Below, piece after piece: positions 60,876 through 64,000 of a stretch of 64,000 bases of DNA. The stretch lies in contig NZ_SNXU01000001.1 of assembly GCF_004362515.1 (NCBI RefSeq), positions 3,224,001 to 3,288,000 of the forward strand. Reading direction: 5' to 3'. The position numbers and the translations under genes were made by a program. How positions within the stretch are numbered: the stretch's first letter is position 1; the number at the start of each line of letters is the position of its first letter. The notes beneath the pieces are model-generated. The model searched no databases. It was not told the origin of the DNA and worked only from the letters and a program-made list of their open reading frames with translations. This DNA comes from Actinokineospora alba (GTDB lineage: Bacteria; Actinomycetota; Actinomycetes; Mycobacteriales; Pseudonocardiaceae).

Positions 60876-60932
60876 GCGGGCAACGCTAGGCGCGGCCCGC
60901 CGGTCCGCGCTTCTCGATTCCTGACCGGTGAA

Positions 60933-60970
60933 GCGCGGTGGCGCTGTAACGAATCACAGCGCCACCGCGC
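60933..60970. terminator. Terminator-like hairpin for S8-PKD gene
   Basis: Perfect 15-bp stem (60933-60947 / 60956-60970), 8-nt loop, just after the stop codon at 60976 on the minus strand. Confidence 0.85.
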
Positions 60971-60975
60971 GGGCA

Positions 60976-62751
60976 TCAGATGGCGAAGCAGAGCGGGTTG
61001 GTGATGTGCTTCGAGCAGCGGACCTGGCGGCTGGTGCTGCCGGTCTGGCCGCGGCTGTCGCTGACGGTCAGGTTCACCTGGTAGACCTTGGTGATGTTCG
61101 GGTAGCTGTGCGTCGTCGTCTTCCCGGTTCCGGTGGTGCCGTCACCGAACGCCCACGCGAAGCCGCCGACGGCGCCCTCCTCGTCGGTCGACGCGCCGCC
61201 GTCGAAGGAGCAGACGTCGCGCTGGCAGCGGACGGTGAACGCGGCCGTGGGCGGCAGGTCGCCCGCCTTGACCATGCGGCGGGTGGTGTTGGTCTTGCCC
61301 GCGTTGTCGGTCACGGTCAGCCGGACGCTGTAGTAGGCCGCCTTGCCATAGGTGTGGCTAGCGGTCTTGCCGGTTCCGGTGGTGCCGTCGCCGAAGTCCC
61401 AGGCGTAGCCGGTGATGGTGCCGTCGGTGTCGGTCGAGCCCGCCGCGTCGAACGAGCAGGTGGTGTTCGACGTGGAGCAGGCGCCGGCGAAGGCCGCGGT
61501 GGGCCGGCCGGGGTCCGCGGCGCCGGCCGGGTAGTCCTGAGTGGACCGGACGTCGAGCAGCGGCTCCTTGACGTTGTCGCCGGAGTCGTCGGTCCAGTCG
61601 GTGTTCGCGGTGTCGATCAGCCGCTGCCGCACGGCGAGGACGCCGTCGCGGCCGGTGGCGCGGTTGCCGTTGGCGGTCAGCAGACCCGCGGCGCCCGCGA
61701 CGTGCGGCGCGGCCATGGAAGTGCCGCTCAACACCTTGTACCCGCCGTTGAGGTGCGTGGAGTTGATGCAGGTGCCGGGCGCGGCGATCTCCACCGTGGA
61801 GCCGAAGTTGCTGAAATCGGCCAGGGTGTCGTCCTGGTCGGCGCGGCACGTCGAGCTCGCGCCGCCGCCCGGCTTGCCGTTGAAGTCGGCCAGCGCGGAC
61901 ACCGTGACGACGTCCGGGAGGTTGGCGGGGAAGAACGTCTTGGCGTCCTTGTGGTTGTTGCCCGCCGCCACGACGAACACCACGCCCTTGGCCACGGCGT
62001 TGGTGATGGCCTGGCCGAGTGCGGCGTCGGTGCAATTGTCGCAGCCGAGGCTCATGTTCGCCACCTCGATCTCGGCGGCGTTGGCGGCCACCCAGTCGAC
62101 CCCGGCGGTGACCCCGGACAGGCTGCCGCTTCCGCCGGAGCCCAACACTTTCGCCGACCAGATCCGGGCTCCGGGGGCCATGCCGACGACTCCGGCGCCG
62201 TCGTCGCGGGCGCCGATCGTGCCCGCCACGTGGGTGCCGTGGCCGTGGTCGTCGGCACCCGAGTTGTTGGTGCAGGTGGTGCTGTTGACGCAGTTGGTCC
62301 TGGCCACGACGTTCAGGTCAGGGTGCTGGGCGACGCCGGTGTCGATCACCGCGACGTCGACGTCGACGCTGTAGTCGTTGCTGCCGTTGATTTTCAGGTT
62401 CGGGTTGGCGGTGGCGTTCGCGCGATCCACGCCGGTGGGGACGGTGTCTGTGGTGTGCATGAGCCGGTCCGGCTCGACCGAGGCGACTCTCGGGTCGCGG
62501 CGCAGCGCGTCGGCGCCGCCCGCGGTCAGGGTGGCCGAGAATCCGCGCAGCGCGTGCTGGTAGATGTGCCCGACCTGGCCGCCATGCCGGTCGACGTGCC
62601 CGGTGGCGAACGCGGCCGGGTCCTGGGCGCCGTGTAGGACGACGACGTACCCGGACTGAGCCGGTGCCGCCGCGGAGACGCCGGTGAGGGCGGCTGAGGT
62701 CAGCGCCAGCACCCCGACTCCGGTGAGCAGCGCTGTGGTGATTGTGCGCAC
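60976..62751 (-). CDS. Secreted S8 peptidase with two PKD domains
   Basis: A 591-residue exported subtilase. Signal peptide ~1-29, I9-like propeptide ~34-100 (GYVVVLHGAQDPAAFA), Asp137 (VAVIDTGV), His171 (HGTHVAGT), Ser345 (GTSMAAPH), oxyanion Asn in AAGNNHK. Two PKD domains end the protein (~415-500 and ~500-580; each with W.FGDGTTGTGKT...HTY/HSY), typical of binding to insoluble polymers such as chitin or collagen. GAGAGG 7 nt before GTG 62751; frames upstream of it overlap the LAL gene. It lies 116 nt downstream of an LAL regulator on the same strand. Confidence 0.93.
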   Translation of the reverse strand: MRTITTALLTGVGVLALTSAALTGVSAAAPAQSGYVVVLHGAQDPAAFATGHVDRHGGQVGHIYQHALRGFSATLTAGGADALRRDPRVASVEPDRLMHTTDTVPTGVDRANATANPNLKINGSNDYSVDVDVAVIDTGVAQHPDLNVVARTNCVNSTTCTNNSGADDHGHGTHVAGTIGARDDGAGVVGMAPGARIWSAKVLGSGGSGSLSGVTAGVDWVAANAAEIEVANMSLGCDNCTDAALGQAITNAVAKGVVFVVAAGNNHKDAKTFFPANLPDVVTVSALADFNGKPGGGASSTCRADQDDTLADFSNFGSTVEIAAPGTCINSTHLNGGYKVLSGTSMAAPHVAGAAGLLTANGNRATGRDGVLAVRQRLIDTANTDWTDDSGDNVKEPLLDVRSTQDYPAGAADPGRPTAAFAGACSTSNTTCSFDAAGSTDTDGTITGYAWDFGDGTTGTGKTASHTYGKAAYYSVRLTVTDNAGKTNTTRRMVKAGDLPPTAAFTVRCQRDVCSFDGGASTDEEGAVGGFAWAFGDGTTGTGKTTTHSYPNITKVYQVNLTVSDSRGQTGSTSRQVRCSKHITNPLCFAI

Positions 62752-62867
62752 GATTGGTCCTCTCGCAGGGTTTTCGCAGGGCCGCGACGAGTCGCGGTGC
62801 GGCAACTGTCCGAGGAGATGACCGCGGGGAACAACGCCGGAAATAATGCGTAGGGGTACGCCTTCGA

Positions 62868-64000
62868 TCAGCTGTGGTCCTCCGGCCGCAGCGCGTCGCG
62901 GTCGGGGGCGCCGAGCTTGTGCAGGACGCGGGCGGCGTGCCGTTCGACGGTGCGCGGCGACAGGAACAGCACCTCGGCGATCTGCCGGTTCGTGCGGCCG
63001 AGGGCGAGCAGGCGCGCCACCTGGCGTTCCCTCGGCGACAGCTCCGTGCCGTACCCCCGGCGTCCGGGGCGCGCGCCGGTAGTGCCGCCGTGCTCGCGAA
63101 CGAGGTGGTCGCAGCGGGCGAGGTCCCACGTGGCCCCGAGCGCGGTGAACAGCCTGCTCGCCTCCGCGAGCTGCCCGGGCGACGGCGGCAGACACCGTGC
63201 GGCGGCTTCCAGGGCGCGCGCCTGTTCGTAGGGCCGGGGGAGCGCGGCGAGCAGCGTCGCGGCTTCGCCGTAGAGCGCGGCCGCCTCGTCGAGCCGGTCC
63301 CGCGCCGCGGCGATCGCGGCCCGCCCGAACGGAACCATCGCGTGCGCGAACGGGCAGTCGCGCCCTTCGACGTCCGCGGCGAACTCGTCGAGCAGCCGCC
63401 GCGCCCGCGGCAGGTCACCGGTGTGCAGCAGGGCCTCCACCCCGGCGTCGACGAGTTCGGTCGCCCACGCCCAGACTCCCTTGAGCCGCAGGATCTCCAC
63501 CGCCGCCGACAGCTCGCCGACTGCCTCCTCGCCCCGGCCGCGGACCAGCGCCAGCCGGACCCGCGTCGCGGCGGCACAGATCACCACCGGCCCGTACCAG
63601 CCGTTCATCGAGCGAAGCCCGTGTGCGCCAAGGTATTCCTCCGCCTCGTCCCACTCGCCTCTGGCGAGCGCGAGCTGCGCCAGCACGAGCGAGGCGTCGA
63701 CGGCGACGAACGTAGTGTGCGTAGCGGATTCCAGATAGGCCCGCGCGCGCTCGACCAAGCCGTCCCATCGGCCGGTGACGTGGTCGAGACGCAGCCGGTT
63801 CGACGTGGCCATCTGCCACGGATATGACGGCCCGCTGCGCCCGGCCAGGTCCGCCGCCCGGGTGAGGAAGTCCGCGGCCGCCGCATGGTGTCCGAGGGCG
63901 ATCGCGGCGTCGGAGAAGTTGGCGCAGCCGCGCAGGAGTTCACGCCGCTCACCGGTCGTCGCCCCGTCGTCGGGGAGTGCGGCGATGGCGTCCCAGGCGC
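62868..64000 (-). CDS. LuxR-family LAL regulator, C-terminal part (5' end outside window)
   Basis: The frame stays open to the window's right edge, so only ~377 C-terminal residues are visible. They form a TPR-like helical region (e.g. LAQLALARGEWDEAEEYL, VEALLHTGDLPRARRLLDEF) and a final LuxR HTH (LSPRERQVARLLALGRTNRQIAEVLFLSPRTVERHAARVLHKLG). The matching ATPase part should lie beyond 64000. It sits directly upstream of the S8-PKD gene and may control it. Confidence 0.87.
   Translation of the reverse strand, partial: AWDAIAALPDDGATTGERRELLRGCANFSDAAIALGHHAAAADFLTRAADLAGRSGPSYPWQMATSNRLRLDHVTGRWDGLVERARAYLESATHTTFVAVDASLVLAQLALARGEWDEAEEYLGAHGLRSMNGWYGPVVICAAATRVRLALVRGRGEEAVGELSAAVEILRLKGVWAWATELVDAGVEALLHTGDLPRARRLLDEFAADVEGRDCPFAHAMVPFGRAAIAAARDRLDEAAALYGEAATLLAALPRPYEQARALEAAARCLPPSPGQLAEASRLFTALGATWDLARCDHLVREHGGTTGARPGRRGYGTELSPRERQVARLLALGRTNRQIAEVLFLSPRTVERHAARVLHKLGAPDRDALRPEDHS

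Noticed and set aside
1..64000. tRNA, rRNA or riboswitch genes
   Set aside because: No cloverleaf, conserved rRNA segment or known riboswitch core was recognised by eye; a covariance-model scan would be needed to be certain.

Overview
The window is about 64 kb of very GC-rich DNA with dense genes, GTG starts, many secreted proteases, LuxR regulators of the large ATP-binding (LAL) type, two-component systems, a DUF3558 lipoprotein, a CtpE-like P-type ATPase and several apparently leaderless genes. This points to a filamentous actinobacterium, most likely Pseudonocardiales (inference; no rRNA or tRNA gene is present to settle it). I see no CRISPR array, no transposase and no phage genes.

Layout. 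1-2.9 kb: 3' part of an RHS/YD-repeat protein with a cationic tail. 3-11.1 kb: SMP-30-like lactonase, a large AAA regulator, a SAM methyltransferase, then a serine hydrolase under a MerR-type operator followed by its likely MerR regulator, and an AhpD-like protein. 11.3-17.5 kb: secreted ricin-lectin protein convergent with a 1278-residue subtilase. 17.7-19.3 kb: VOC protein, ECF sigma factor and thiol peroxidase-like protein. 19.3-26.2 kb: FadR-type GntR regulator, a DUF6801/FN3 secreted protein bracketed by a perfect 76-bp direct repeat, then a minus-strand operon of TPP enzyme, formyl-CoA transferase-like protein and OFA-type transporter. 26.6-33.2 kb: membrane proteins, a secreted tripeptidyl-aminopeptidase-like hydrolase, a PAP2 phosphatase and a CtpE-like ATPase. 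33.2-40.9 kb: OmpR-type two-component system with a divergent secreted protein, a multi-pass membrane protein, a broken and an intact lysR, a second aminopeptidase-like lipoprotein and an orphan NarL regulator. 41.1-42.5 kb: orphan gvpK with a gvpJ/A-like remnant, a CsbD-like protein and a DUF3558 lipoprotein. 42.6-52 kb: a frameshifted LAL regulator next to a secreted protease block (S8, S1, S8, HExxH protein), with an elaborate non-coding hairpin region at 48.9-49.4 kb. 52-56 kb: decayed MFS gene, rhodanese and TetR with paired operators, and a second DUF6801 protein carrying a Thr/Pro linker. 56-64 kb: three-gene PPOX/DUF1801/VOC operon divergent from an LAL regulator, a VOC gene, an S8-PKD protease and another LAL regulator cut by the window edge.

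How it fits together. The clearest functional unit is the GntR-controlled CoA/TPP operon (import of a small carboxylate, CoA transfer, TPP-dependent cleavage or decarboxylation). A related operator core lies in front of gntR and in front of the operon. The rest is mostly secretion and cell-envelope biology: at least eight exported hydrolases, two of the subtilases next to LAL regulators. Local decay is visible: a lysR fragment, a gvp remnant, an MFS remnant and an LAL frameshift. The 76-bp repeat records the insertion of a 1.9-kb cassette that left both flanking genes intact.
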